Below are positions 24,566 to 37,398 of a stretch of DNA of 64,000 nt, one piece after another. Below the pieces are notes generated by a model. The model made no database searches, was not told the DNA's origin, and was given only the letters and a program-made list of their open reading frames with translations. This stretch comes from Phlebopus portentosus (Eukaryota; Basidiomycota; Agaricomycetes; Boletales; Boletinellaceae). Made by a program: the position numbers and the translations under genes. The stretch lies in NCBI GenBank assembly GCA_037892935.1, contig JAYXKI010000001.1, positions 2,914,001 to 2,978,000 on the forward strand. Reading direction: 5' to 3'. How positions within the stretch are numbered: the first letter of the stretch is position 1; each line of letters opens with the position of its first letter.

Positions 24566-25192
24566 ATGTCCTTTGCATCTGCCAAACACGAACCGCCTCT
24601 CTATCTCCTCACTCAGCCGCTTGCAAGCTCGTCAGCCCAATCTGCCGCCAACTTTGCCCATCCAGTCATCGAATACCAATTCGGCGACGACCCGCCGTCG
24701 AATCTGCTTCCGAAGTCTGATGCAGAAACTGTCGTCATAGTTGATTACGAAAATAATGATGCAGCTCCCGTTGCTCGAAGTCTGAACCGCGAACTTGCCG
24801 TGGCCGGTGTCAAAGTCACCCCAGCTCCTGGTGTAGGAGCTGCCGGAGAAGGTGAAACAAGACGTAACGATACGATGTACATTATAGAAACTCTCGCCGC
24901 GGAGTGGTAAGCCTGGTCATTCGATAGATGTGCACATGATTTTTCTGAGAGCTCAATCGTAAAGTAGTACTGGAGAAACTATGGCCGAGCATGAAGATAC
25001 TCAACAGCTTCTCGCGCAGTTCAGAGAACGGTACATATCTCTGGTATCATTAGCCTAATTGCAAAACTGACGCATCGACACTAAATACCATTCAGAAATG
25101 CGCTTTTGAAGAGGATTCTGGACCAACCATCCCTGAAGCCATCGAATTCCCAGCCCGAAGACACCGAGCCAGCACTATCCAATGTTCCTTGA
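24566..25192 (+). CDS. Small conserved-looking protein of unknown function
   Basis: Exons 24566..24906, 24965..25030, 25096..25192; 167 residues. I do not recognise it. The start MSFASAKHEPPLYLL is followed by an acidic, Pro/Ala-rich middle, and then a helical, probably coiled-coil end (TQQLLAQFRERNALLKRIL) spanning the second intron. Both introns are ordinary (58 and 65 nt; donors GTAAGC and GTACAT), and splicing keeps the frame, which supports a real gene. The helical C-terminus suggests a small adaptor of a larger complex, but this is only an inference. It is convergent with the Elongator gene, with 129 bp between stops. Confidence 0.75.
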
Positions 25193-25321
25193 CAACTGCA
25201 TACACTGAACAGCATTGCTTCTACATTCATGAAACCGCAGACAAGTCTGTAAAGATACATTGGAATACATCTTCTCTTACTTACAGTGTTTTAACCATAC
25301 TAAGACACTTTGTATTTTATA

Positions 25322-26229
25322 CTATAATACAAGTGCACTCGTCCCTCTTCCAAAATACGTGGCTCCAGAATCTCGTAGCCGGTACTGTACTGCAGCGCTC
25401 CTGCTGATTGTAGTGACGCTCTTTGGATCATCAAGAAGCGGACCAGCGTGGAGTGTAATCTAAAAAGCAAATTTCAGTTTCAAGCCATGGCGAATAGGAA
25501 GAGTACTGATGACACACTTCGCCACTGATTGCACTGCTTCTGCCGGTTGCGAGGGCAAGTACCTCTACGTGAAGGCTACATTGACAGAGAAGAACTCGAT
25601 GGAGGTCGTCTAAGTTGTCTGAAGTGACTCGATGGTGTCGAATCACGAGGGCTGCGTTGCACTTCAAGGATAGTTAGACACCAAAAATGTCTGGGATAGA
25701 AAGTGTTTTTACTTTGTTGCAGAGAGCACGAAGAGCCCTAACAAATCGCTTCACCTCTAGAAGCGTTGTCCCAGACCATTCGACCAAGGAAAGGCCATCA
25801 AGAATGACTAGGTTGGGCTCCTCATCATCTATAATGGTTGCCTGGCTTGTTTCTAGAAGTTCATTCAATTTATCGTACAACGACCGAAGCGAGCCAGCGG
25901 GCGACATAAATTCTTGAGAAAGTGCATCAATGAAGACGAGGGATCCTTTAGATGCGTAGCTCGAGAGATTACTCGGTGGACCCTAGATAGTAGCAGATGA
26001 GCTCCGCGCAGCAATAACCAACGAAAGGAAGACGGACAAGCCGAGAGGCGATGGAACTCCAATGGGAGAAGACTTGGGAGAATGAGACTAGAATCGATTT
26101 TCGGCGAAATGCTTGCTTCAGATGAGATGTTAGAATGCTCAATATGGTGAATTCTGCCGGTGCTTCAAGTTTATCTGAAATAAGAAGTATTTGGCCTGCT
26201 CGGCGAGGTAATGTCGACGGGTCGAACAT
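25322..26229 (-). CDS. ELP6: Elongator complex subunit Elp6
   Basis: Exons 26229..26038, 25982..25713, 25661..25518, 25459..25322; 247 residues, close to the family length. The sequence shows ILLISDKLEAPAEF at the start, the Elp6 motif SFSQVFSHWSSIASRLG, GSLVFIDALS, LVILDGLSLVEW, and the C-terminal VQYRLRDSGATYFGRGT block. Elp6 is a RecA-fold protein without obvious Walker motifs that forms the Elp4/5/6 hexameric ring. This ring supports tRNA wobble-uridine modification by Elongator in the cytoplasm. The divergent spacer to Trs65 is only 127 bp. Confidence 0.9.
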
Positions 26230-26356
26230 GATAGAATGTTTGAAGGAAGAAATTTCTTAGAAAAATAATGCAGCCGTTTTGTTTGGACCAAACAGGCGAC
26301 GCGGCGGACACATTCACTAAATATATGACACGAAGCAGATTTGAAGCTAGCGTCGA

Positions 26357-29300
26357 ATGGCAAATGCAGAGCTCATCTTCAACGACTGCACGCTAGACCT
26401 CATCATCCCCAACGGCAGCTTGTCTCTTCCTGCCCAAGAAAGCAGTGCATCTGCTGCAGATGAATGGCTCAATCAGGCCCGAGTTGTGGGAGAAAGGCAA
26501 CAGGCATTCTTTGGTGCGCTTCTTGCATTTCATTTGTACTCAATAAATCTCTGACCTGTGATGATTTCTTCTTCATTTCCCATCTTGTAGATGAGAGGCT
26601 GGACTTCTTCCTGACTATACGTTTCAAGCAGGATGCATCTGCTGGGTTACTATCTCCGGACGTCTTTGCGCCTCCGCCCTTACTCTTGTCATTCCTGAAT
26701 CACCTACAGGTCTCACTCGAGGCCACGTACATCCCGCCTGAGCAATCCGCCAGCACACGTCTATCTTCACCGCCCGTACGCTCTAGCGGTTCCGTACAGA
26801 CTCCCGGGGGAAGAGGCTTGGGTATCCCGCTTCCACTGTTCCCTCCGCAGACGCCTAGCCCCAAACCATCAACCAACGAGACAGACAGGAAGTATGCTTA
26901 TGCGGAAGGCACGCCATTAAAGTCTTTCATTTGGGGTGAAGACTCGTCGGAAGATGTGAATTCGTTCCGCTTCCTTTGGTCGAGTAGTGAGAAATGCTGG
27001 ATTGCCATATATCAAATATTTCTTCCTGTCGGTGTGTTATGTTCATTATGCAGTCTCAAGTTCATCACATTGATGCTCATGTCGTCTGTTTTCCAGTGTA
27101 CATCAGGACAGAATTTAAAGATCCCTTGTTATGCTTGACCACGTCCATCACCCTACGTGACAAACCCATCTCTCCGTCGCCTCAGCGACACACGCTATTC
27201 AAACTTATCGAGGACGTTGGTCCCTTACCCCCTCTCACAGATGCAATATCGGCAAAAGAAAAGGATATCCCTACTGTAATAGAGCCGGGAAGCCCTAAAC
27301 GAGTGGAGCGTGGTTTCTTGGAAGAGATGAATCTCCTTGAAGGTCTTTCCTGCGGTAAGTTCTTGCCAGATGAAGAGTTTTCATACTTTTCTCTCATAGT
27401 TTACTGGCACAATAGACAGTCTCTTTCAACAAGAGGACGAAGACAGCTTATACTTACCTACGACTCGCCTGGGAGCATCAGCTCGTCGAGCATATTCCTT
27501 ACCACCTCTTTCGCCGGCGTCTCCCACAGACCCGAAACCTAATCCGTCCCATTCTTTACCTGTTCTGCGGAAATCCTTCCGTAAAACGCTCGGCCTGGCT
27601 TCTGGTTTCCATGTCCGTATGCGCACCATTCTCGTACCCCAGCTGTACCTGCCCCAACAAACTGAAGAGGAGCACGAAGCAGGAAGGGATGAGAGTACTG
27701 TCGTTCTCAGCATAGAGATTGAAAATCCTGGAGATTCAGACGCTGCGTTCTCTGTGGATGTGGTGGAGGTGTATATGAAAAACGAATCTACGAAAATTAG
27801 GTTGATTGGCTGGGGTGAGGAGGGTTTTACGGATCCGACGAAGGTGTTTCCATTGATTATCCGGCCCGTGGAACAATACTACCTCTTATACGCTGTGGTG
27901 TTTCTTCAATCACCTGAATTTGAGCTTTCGCAGTCAGGAGAGCAGGATGAGTTCAAGAAAATGGTATCATTCAACATTATTGGCCGTCCTTGTATGGTAC
28001 CTGGTCTAGATAGCTCCTTGAACGCGAAGGATAGGATTACATACCTGACCTCGCCGTTCCTTTCGCGATGGAACTGTCGACTGGACCTTGACCCACGTCG
28101 CCGCGAGTCGATGCCTCCTCCAGATACCATATCAGACGGCGGAGCAAACGCAGTTCCTGTTCCTCCTTCCCCGTTCCCTATAGCCAGTCCGCGCTCACAG
28201 CAGGTGCAGGTGCAGGTGGCTTCGCAAGCAACAGTGCAGGTCAATACAGTTACGGGTCCGAAGCGGCATACTTTCGCAGGTATGAGGATGTCTCCGCACC
28301 TGCTCACCCCACAAAGGCCGATGTCCTTGACTACGAGTCCGTTGGGCACACCTGGGACAAGTCGTATACCATCTCCTCTTGGAAAACTTGGTATGAAGCC
28401 CTGGACAGTCGGAACACCAATATCAACTCCAGGTCATCTCAGCCCGCCTTTGCCACCTCTTCCTGATGGGTCGATCAATCAGAAGAACCTGAGTCCACCA
28501 CCCACGGCGACAGCGTCTAATTATCCATTCCCCGCTCCTCCTCAGACACCTGCGTTCCCGTCATATGGTAATCAACCGATGACTCCTCGACCGAACTCCG
28601 TAACACCATCGTTTGGACAGATGGGTACAGTCGGAATGGGCATGGATGCAAGGAGGGAAAAGCTTGGAGGGATTCCGATGACATCCGCACCGCCTATGAC
28701 ACCTAGACCTCAATTGGGTGTTGATGAGAGAGCATTACCTGCGTCTTTCAGAACGACAGGCAATCTAGCATACGGCGCGAAAGACTTCATCGTATCAGTT
28801 AGTCTCGTACCGCCGAGCCCTTCAAACGATTGCTCGTCGACATCCTCCAAGCATCCTCGTCAACGGGTCATCCATCCCCTCGACGAATTCTTCCTCGAAA
28901 TCTTCGTCTTCAACCAGTCACCATACGTACGAACTCTAGAGGCTACGCTTGCTAACCGCCGAAGACGACGAGATGACCAGAAACGGCATTCAAGTATGAT
29001 ATCTTCCTCAGACGTGGATACATGGAAACCTGCTCCTGCTGCATTTACGGCGCTTGAAAGCAGAGTCCGAATAGGGTAAATGACAGTTATACTTTTCTTC
29101 TGGTGTATAGAGACGTTGTTTCTGAGATGATCTATTTTTAGACCATTAGCCCCCTCCACGTGCCAATCCGTGACCATGCGCTTTTTGGCTATGCTTCCTG
29201 GCGTCCACACAATCGATGGACTGATGCTGACCGACTTAGACACAGGGGAATCAATCAGTCTCAGGTGCGCCACTGCTACCCTTCGTCGTCATAAAATCAA

Positions 29301-29372
29301 ACTGACTGTCTTTCGTGTCATGATAGATCTGTCATGGATTTTGCAGTTCTTCCGCGCGATACTGAATCGTGA
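26357..29372 (+). CDS. TRAPP complex subunit Trs65-like
   Basis: Exons 26357..26513, 26591..27031, 27097..27354, 27416..29075, 29142..29264, 29327..29372; 894 residues. The C-terminal part has the Trs65 Ig-like layout: GFHVRMRTILVPQLYLP with VVLSIEIENPG, then much later SPYVRTLEATL, PLAPSTCQSVTMRFLAML, GVHTIDGLMLTDLDTGE and SVMDFAVLP at the end. Between these lies a ~300-residue Pro/Ser-rich insert (28,080-28,800), probably disordered. The N-terminus contains RLDFFLTIRFKQ. Trs65 belongs to TRAPPII, an exchange factor for Rab GTPases in late Golgi traffic. The insert is long for the family. The start ATG at 26357 is the first in frame. Confidence 0.87.
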
Positions 29373-29554
29373 TTTACTGAAGCTGATTTCCGACACTTAC
29401 AGTACCATTGTTTCTTATCTGCATAACACACACTGCACGTAATTTATGTATTTGGTCTATATCGTACAGTTATACAGTTGGATTGTGGACACTCGCAATG
29501 GTACGGCCAACGCCATCGGAGGCATTAGAGCTTGCGGGGAACAAGACACGGAAA

Positions 29555-30682
29555 TCAGTGGAGACCCTCAGCGTAGACAGTCTTCCAGCTGTCACGGTCA
29601 CTCCACGCCTTCCAATACGAAGCAACCTTTGTCGGGACAGGCTGCTTAAGCTCCGCCGCCAATTCGGACACATCTTTTGCTCCAGTGGTAGCGATGATGC
29701 GTGTCAACCAAGCTCCAAGATGGAAGTCCACTTCTCCGGGAGCGGCGCCAGCTACAAAGCCTGAGTTGGGGAGATAACCTGGGAGAACGTTCAGGATGAA
29801 GTCGCGGAGATTCTCCCAGTGCTGCTTGGAGGTTTCGTAGAACTTTTGTTTAGCATCCTCCGGGGCCTTGTCTGCGTAGACGGAGAGAAGGCCACCGTTC
29901 CCCTCGATCTTTGCCTTGTAAAAGTCGCTGAATTCGGCTGCTTCGGGTGTTACGGCGTGCTTTTCAAGGGCGTTTTGACCTAATGGAGAGGGGGTAAAGT
30001 CAGTACTTTGTCCGTTCCATTCCAAGGCATTACGCCACTCACGGCCTGATAAAAATGCAAGTACGATCCCATCTGCGCGGGCTTTCTTCTCCTCATCGCT
30101 ACGCTACATCAGTGTAAACGTCAGTGAGTATCATTGCTGTGGATTTGGAACGTACAGAAAGAAGGAGCGCGAAGTTAGGATCGATGTCGTCTTGGTGAAT
30201 TCGCGCGATAATGTCCTTTTCAGACCCAGTAGCTTTTTTGACCGGCTTGGGGGCATTATCGATGAGGTAGTCGACCACTTCTTCCGTGCTTGTGTATGCT
30301 TTATCTCCAACGGTGAGCGTGGGTAGCGTCGCTTTCGGATTCTGTATACGGCAAGAATAAGAACCGCGGACAGATCGGATAAAGGCCATGAAGAATAACT
30401 TACGATCTTCAAGAACGCGGGGCTGAAGTTCTCGCCCTGGAGGAGGTTGATAGTCTTAAGTTCAATGTCGTTCGGACCATAGCCGAGTTCACGACTGAGA
30501 AAGTACGAAGATGAGGTTAGACGCACGACTGCAAAGCGTAAACGTGCTCTTACAATGCGACCTCTGGCACAGCGGACCAGACAGAAGCACCGAAAGTGTA
30601 GAGGACAGGCTAATGACGGCTAGTAATTAGCGCAGAGTATATTGATACCGGCGAGAGTCCAAGCCAAGCATACCTTGGTCAT
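29555..30682 (-). CDS. Glutathione S-transferase superfamily protein
   Basis: Exons 30682..30674, 30609..30554, 30494..30404, 30341..30156, 30103..30043, 29979..29555; 275 residues. The N-terminal thioredoxin-like domain reads PVLYTFGASVWSAVPEVAF and then NPKATLPTLTVGD, with the cis-Pro loop and a following TSTEEV glutathione-binding turn. The C-terminal half is an all-helical GST domain containing VDFHLGAWLTRI. A Ser in the SVW stretch is a candidate catalytic residue (inference). Fungal GSTs of this kind act in detoxification of aromatic or reactive compounds. Exon 1 encodes only three codons (Met-Thr-Lys) before a 64-nt intron. The class could not be fixed by eye. Confidence 0.88.
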
Positions 30683-31264
30683 TGGTAAAGCAGTGTGAGC
30701 TTGTATGGACTCGTAGTAGTTTGTGAAGACGGTAGACTGGCGGGACTGGGGCTGATTCGCAAGATGAGGGCCATCCCTTTTATATATGTGGCATAGACAG
30801 CTTTAAAATAATGATATATACCACACTAACAGAGAAGGACAGAATCCAGTCAGCATCTCAGCTGTTTGTAATAACCACGTGAGTGCACATGGCGTAGTGA
30901 GCGAATCAATCACTGCCAATGTCGACATTTGATGCGATGCATGCATATGCGATTGTCGGCGCTTTTGGGGGCTGTGGCCATCACACCCAATCGAAGTTTA
31001 CATAACATACATATCATAATACTCACTGGAGTCTCACGTGACTTTGATTGCCGCCCTCCCTCGGCCGGTGTACAAACAACAATATCAATATCATTAATGC
31101 CATCTTTGGTCTATTCTCGCCATGAACATGCCTTCAACACGTTGGGTATGAGAAGCCATCACTTAGCGACTTAGATCAGCCCCATCCTTGTATCTTGTAT
31201 CTGGTATCTTGTAGCCTGTATGTTATCTCACTCTATCGCTGTAGTGCAATCGCAGTAGCTTGAG
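30683..31264. other. Divergent intergenic region
   Basis: This is 582 bp between the GST gene and the coiled-coil gene. Near the GST start there is a TATA-like TATATATG/CATATATAAAAG stretch (~30777-30787). A short direct-repeat run of GTATCTT/GTATCTG units lies at about 31190-31217, close upstream of the coiled-coil gene. No coding sequence is supported. Confidence 0.4.
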
Positions 31265-34200
31265 ATGTCAGAGAAGGGGAGGAGCAGAAGGTCAGCCAGC
31301 GTTCGCGGCTCTCGACGGTCTCGCGTCTCACACGCAGACTCAGACTCTGCAGCCGCGTTAGTTTTCAGTTTTTAATATATCGCTCGTACTCCTGGCCCGT
31401 CTAACGTTCTGCAACCTCTCAGGTCATTGTACAATGACCAAACAGCAGATAGAGACACCCTCGACAGGGAGTCCCTTCCTCCTCTCCCCATGAAGCCCCC
31501 AGGTAACGTCGAGATAGGCTCGGACCCTCGACTGACGGGAAACAGCGCCGAAGAATATTACAATGACATCACTACTACCCCGTCCGACGAGACGCCGCCA
31601 GCGCCGCGTACAACTTCGGGCTCAAATGCGCTCTCAAGGCGAAGAACATCCTCCCAGGATCTCTCTTACTCGCAGTCTCCATTGCGCGGCCGCTCTTCAC
31701 GACATACCCGGTCTCATTCTAGTGCTCGTGATATCCTCCGTGTGCTTCTTTCTGCGGAGAGCTCACAGTCACGAGAGGCCCTGGCCTTGTTGCGCAGAGT
31801 ACAAGAACGCCTCGAAGTAGAAAGTACACGCGCCGCCGAGGCTGAAAGACGCGTGCAAGAGGCAAACGAGCGCTGGCGCATGATCAATCAAGCGCGCGTC
31901 GAGGCGAGAGAGGAAGCCCGTAAAGCTAGTGAGGAACTTCGGCTATACAAGCTGCAGCTTGAAGCAGCTCAACAACAAATTGCACGTGCGAATGACATGA
32001 TCGCTTTGACGGAGAAAGAAAGAACACAAGCTGAAGATGAAGCTACCAAAGCGAAGAGATTGGCAAAGAAACTCGAGATGGAACGAGAAATTCAAAGGGC
32101 TAGGGAAGACGGAAGGCGAGAAGGTTTAATGCAAGGCAGGAAGGAGGCCAGAGAAGCTGCTACCTACGAACCTAGGTATAGTCCAAGGGATGCGTATGTC
32201 CGTGACCGCAATCATTACCGAAGACGCGATCGCGGATTTGATGATCGGACGTATCCTGATGATGATGACGAACTCACCAATTTCAATATTGATGATGAGG
32301 AGTATCCGGAGCAGCCTGGTGAGATTCCTGTAGCGCCACAGGCCATGAGTATGCACGCAAGAGAGCAGATACCTCGTTCTGCACCTCCTACCGGTCTACC
32401 AGGACAAGTTCGGTCGACGGACTCCCGCGGACAGCGACGTTCCAATGGGCTCTTAGATACTATTTCTCGTCTTGGCCGAGTGGGGAGTGGCCGTCGTGCG
32501 TCTGGAATGGACAGGAACGTTGCAATCAATCCATCCAATGCGCCGGACGTCGCGACCATTGTCGATGAGCCTCCCATGAATACACTCTCGTCCCCCCTTC
32601 CGCCCGAACAAACAACGCAAATCAATCATGCGACTCCATCGCGTATGCCAGAACCAAACTTCAATCCAGATCCCTCTGAGGTCCATCCGATAGCGATAAC
32701 AGGCACTCCAAGGTCACCAATGCATCCTCCGACTATTATTCCGCCTGATGGCTGGATTCCTCCGCAAGATGAGGATGGTTCAATCCGGCTTCCACCTCCC
32801 CATGAAATGGCTCAAGCTCCGCCTACACCTCGATCGCAATATTCACCCTTGCCTAATGCTACGAATTTACCTCCGCTTACAGATCCTGAGCTACCTGAAA
32901 GAGAGCGGGGCCCGATCCCTAGGGATTTCGGTCAACAACCTCGCCATCAAGGGAGACATCGTTACCAAAAGAGCGTAGCAGACTCTGAAGATTCGATTGC
33001 CACCGGAAATCTCTCCATCTTATCTCCCCCTGGCGCGAGACCATCTGCGCAACCTCGACTGAGTGCTATTCCGGAACACGACCCGCGATACGCAAGTCCA
33101 GGCGGAAGTATGAGGCAGGCAGAGGCTCCTTTATATCCAACGAGCCCTCGTCCGCTTTCGATTAGGAATGCAGATCCCGAAGATGTTTATATCTCGGGCG
33201 ATCCTATGTTGGATCCTGCTCTTGCCAATCGACGTTCCATGGCCAACGAGGGTCCAATGCGTCCGATGGACACGGTGAGCAAAAGTCTATTAATACAATT
33301 TCTCCCGAAGATCCGGTTTGCTCAAGATTCTGATCTATATCCTCATTGTACCAGGCATTTTCACCTCGCTCAAATAATTCTCGCTTCTCTGGCCCCAAGA
33401 GACCTTCACGGATAACCACTCCAGCACCCCTGGCTTCTGACTCGGCCAGTCAGCGGTACACACGCCCACGCGTTAATTCGGTGGCATCAGGTTCGGAATA
33501 TAATGGGTTCATTGGCACGCCACACTTCTCGCGAAGTCGAGACAAGACACCCGCACCTAATTTCAATAGGAGCAGGGCCGGCACGGCAGCGAATACACCG
33601 GCCAATCAGCCATTGCCGGAGATAAACATTGTACCAGCTGTATGATGATTTCTTATTCTATATATCTTTTTATCTGTTTTCTCTTTATTTATTTATATCG
33701 GACTCCATCTCCCGCCCTTTCTTGTGCGTTCCCTCCGCTTTTCTCTTTCCTTTTTTGCGTTTCTCGGTGTAAAGGTCATGTACTGAACTTCTTGTCTTTT
33801 TTATTTTGTATTAGTCGCACTATGAGTCCTCACAATCTCACTCAAATCCGAATGCCATGCCCGAAGCACACGTTGTAAGTCCGAGAAGAGCACCATCGCA
33901 TAGTACGCAAATGCTCTCCCCGGTTCCAGGTCCGGTGCCCATGCCTCAGCCTCCAACACCACAGGTCCCTGAGCCGCCTTCACCAGCGAACATACCTGGG
34001 ATGCCTAAGGGCTTCGTGCCAGTTTCTCCAGCGCCTGCAGGATCCATGACACCATTGCCTGAAGCAATGCCCAATGGACTATCAGCATCGCTATTCGTTG
34101 CGCCTCCAGGTGCGCCTCCAGGATTTATACCTGCTTCTCCGGCAGTACCTTCGCAAGGTCCACCGCTACCATCAAATGCGCCACCTGGATTTGTCCCGAC

Positions 34201-35431
34201 GTCTCCTGCGATCATTCCTGGAGCTCCTCCGGGGTTCGTGCCAACCTCTCCCGCAGTTCCACCCGGTCCAGGCACCTTGTCCCCAGCCGTACCTAACGGC
34301 GCCCCACCAGGATTCGTGCCCATTTCTCCAGTTCCTCCTGAGGGTGTACCATTAGGATTCGTCCCGACGTCTACACAGATGCCCGTGAACCCTCTGCCAC
34401 AACCAAGCCCGGCTATGAGCACAACAGGCGCGCTTCCCGTCCTTGCGCGGTCGGCAAGCGAGACCGGAGGCATCCCTACTGTGACTCGGGCCGGAAGTGG
34501 AACACATGGATCCCCACGGGTGTCGTTCTCGGGACCAAACGCCGGATTCAATAGTCGTGCCGCATCTGAGTGGGATACCCGGTCTGCATGGGGAGACACA
34601 ATCTCGGAGCACCAGTCCCCTCGGCCTGTGCGTGGACCCGACCTTTCTGCAACTATCGTCAGACCAGGGTCATCCCTTTCGAGACGCGACTCAAGCTCTG
34701 TGAGTCCGGATGCTACGACTTTTCGACCCAGTCGACGCTCTTCACGAGCAGGGCTTGACGGAAGAGACCCAGTCGGTGTGCCATTACCAGCCTCGACTGC
34801 ACCTTCGCTCGCGCGTTCTGGGCGTGCAATCTCTCATGCGGAAAGCAGGGAACGTGCAATCGGACCAGGCGTCGCACGCTCTCAAAGTGCGCGGAGTGAA
34901 ACGTCCCGAGGAAGGATGTATGCTCCCGGAACACCTGCTCGCCCATCAGTGTCGGGTCTTCCGCCATCTGGCCTGGCCAGTCCATATTCCAGACAATTGG
35001 ATCCGCACCCCGAGGATGAAGATGAGTACGAGATCGTTCCGTCAGAAGATTCGAATAATACGTTGACGACACCTCCTGGGAGAAGGCGGAACCTGCCACC
35101 GCCCGGCAGCACGCCAATGGTACCTATACGGAATTCATTTTACACGCGCAGCCCCGTTGCAAGCCAGCGCGGCGTGTCGTTCTCTGCTGCTGCTGATGAT
35201 ATGGACGAACCCGCGCAAGGCCCCTCTCTTCGCAAGTCTGCGTCACGGCAGAGCATCGGGAGCAACAAGTCGTATGCCAAATACGACCCCAGCGATTACG
35301 TAGACCCGGCAGTACTGACTAGCGGACACTCGCGTCTGTTGAATCTTCCTCCTGAAGAGCCTGTTCCTGCGTCAGGTCCTGCTGGTAGCAAGAAAAACAA
35401 AGGCAAGAAAGGCAAAGGGAAGAAGCGTTGA
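31265..35431 (+). CDS. Large coiled-coil and proline-repeat protein of unknown function
   Basis: Exons 31265..31356, 31423..33274, 33355..33639, 33815..35431; 1281 residues. I do not recognise a catalytic domain. The start MSEKGRSRR is basic. Residues ~130-270 form a long charged coiled coil (ALLRRVQERLEVEST through LEMEREIQRAREDGRREG). The next ~400 residues are Pro/Arg/Ser-rich and disordered. Residues ~810-940 hold degenerate repeats of the type PPGFVPTSPA. After a further Ser-rich region the protein ends in a strongly basic Lys/Gly tail (KKNKGKKGKGKKR). Intron 3 (33640-33814) is 175 nt, three times the local norm, and very T-rich. A role as a scaffold or RNA- or cytoskeleton-associated protein is possible but not shown. 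Confidence 0.8.
34010..34375 (+). repeat. Degenerate coding repeats of the PPGFVPTSPA type
   Basis: Inside the coiled-coil/proline gene, a motif of roughly ten residues with the core GFVPxSP recurs about six times at irregular spacing (GFVPVSP, GFIPASP, GFVPTSP twice, GFVPISP, GFVPTST). The spacing varies from about 17 to 30 residues. The DNA copies are diverged, so the array is old or selected at protein level rather than a recent minisatellite. Confidence 0.8.
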
Positions 35432-35790
35432 TTGTATCATTTGCAGTTCTTGTTTTGCTTCATCATTGTATTCACTTCTATTAAACGAAAGCTGGACTTT
35501 ACGTCTCCTTGGAAGGATGTAGGGTAGTTTCGTTCGTCATCTTGTGTTCGTTTGTTTACTCAAGAGCTGAGCTGGCATTTCTTCCGATCTGGTTGCGGAT
35601 GAATTGTTTACTCGCAGTAGAACCTATAGACCTCTTGCACGTCACATGTAACCAAAAAAAATATCGTCGATCCAATTTCATTTCGCGCAAAATCATGTAT
35701 TGAGTACTGAATAACTCCGTCTAAATCGAGAAAGCATTGACTTAGGTCCAAACCTATTATCCTGTGATCGCAAATCTTCCAAAGCGTAGT
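35432..35790. other. Convergent 3' intergenic region
   Basis: This 359-bp spacer holds the 3' ends of two convergent genes. It is T-rich just after the coiled-coil gene stop (35432-35490) and has a short poly-A run at 35653-35660. No coding signal is supported. Confidence 0.4.
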
Positions 35791-37133
<1,343 letters not shown>

Positions 37134-37398
37134 GCACAGGAAAAATATGAGTTATTTCTTAATGGACGAAGCGACCGACCGGAAAGAAGCTTCTCATTTT
37201 AGATTCCCGCGCGTCTGCAATATTATGTAACGTGGTACCCAACGCAAACGAATTTGTGTATTAATATTCTTTACTTGTGAATGCCATCATGATCGAAGCC
37301 ACCAAACTCTTGATGCGTGTGAAATCGATTGCTCGAGTCGCTATCAGTTATCCTATTCTTTGTTCAAGTCCAGTTTCTACTCTTACTCAGTCCTGTCC

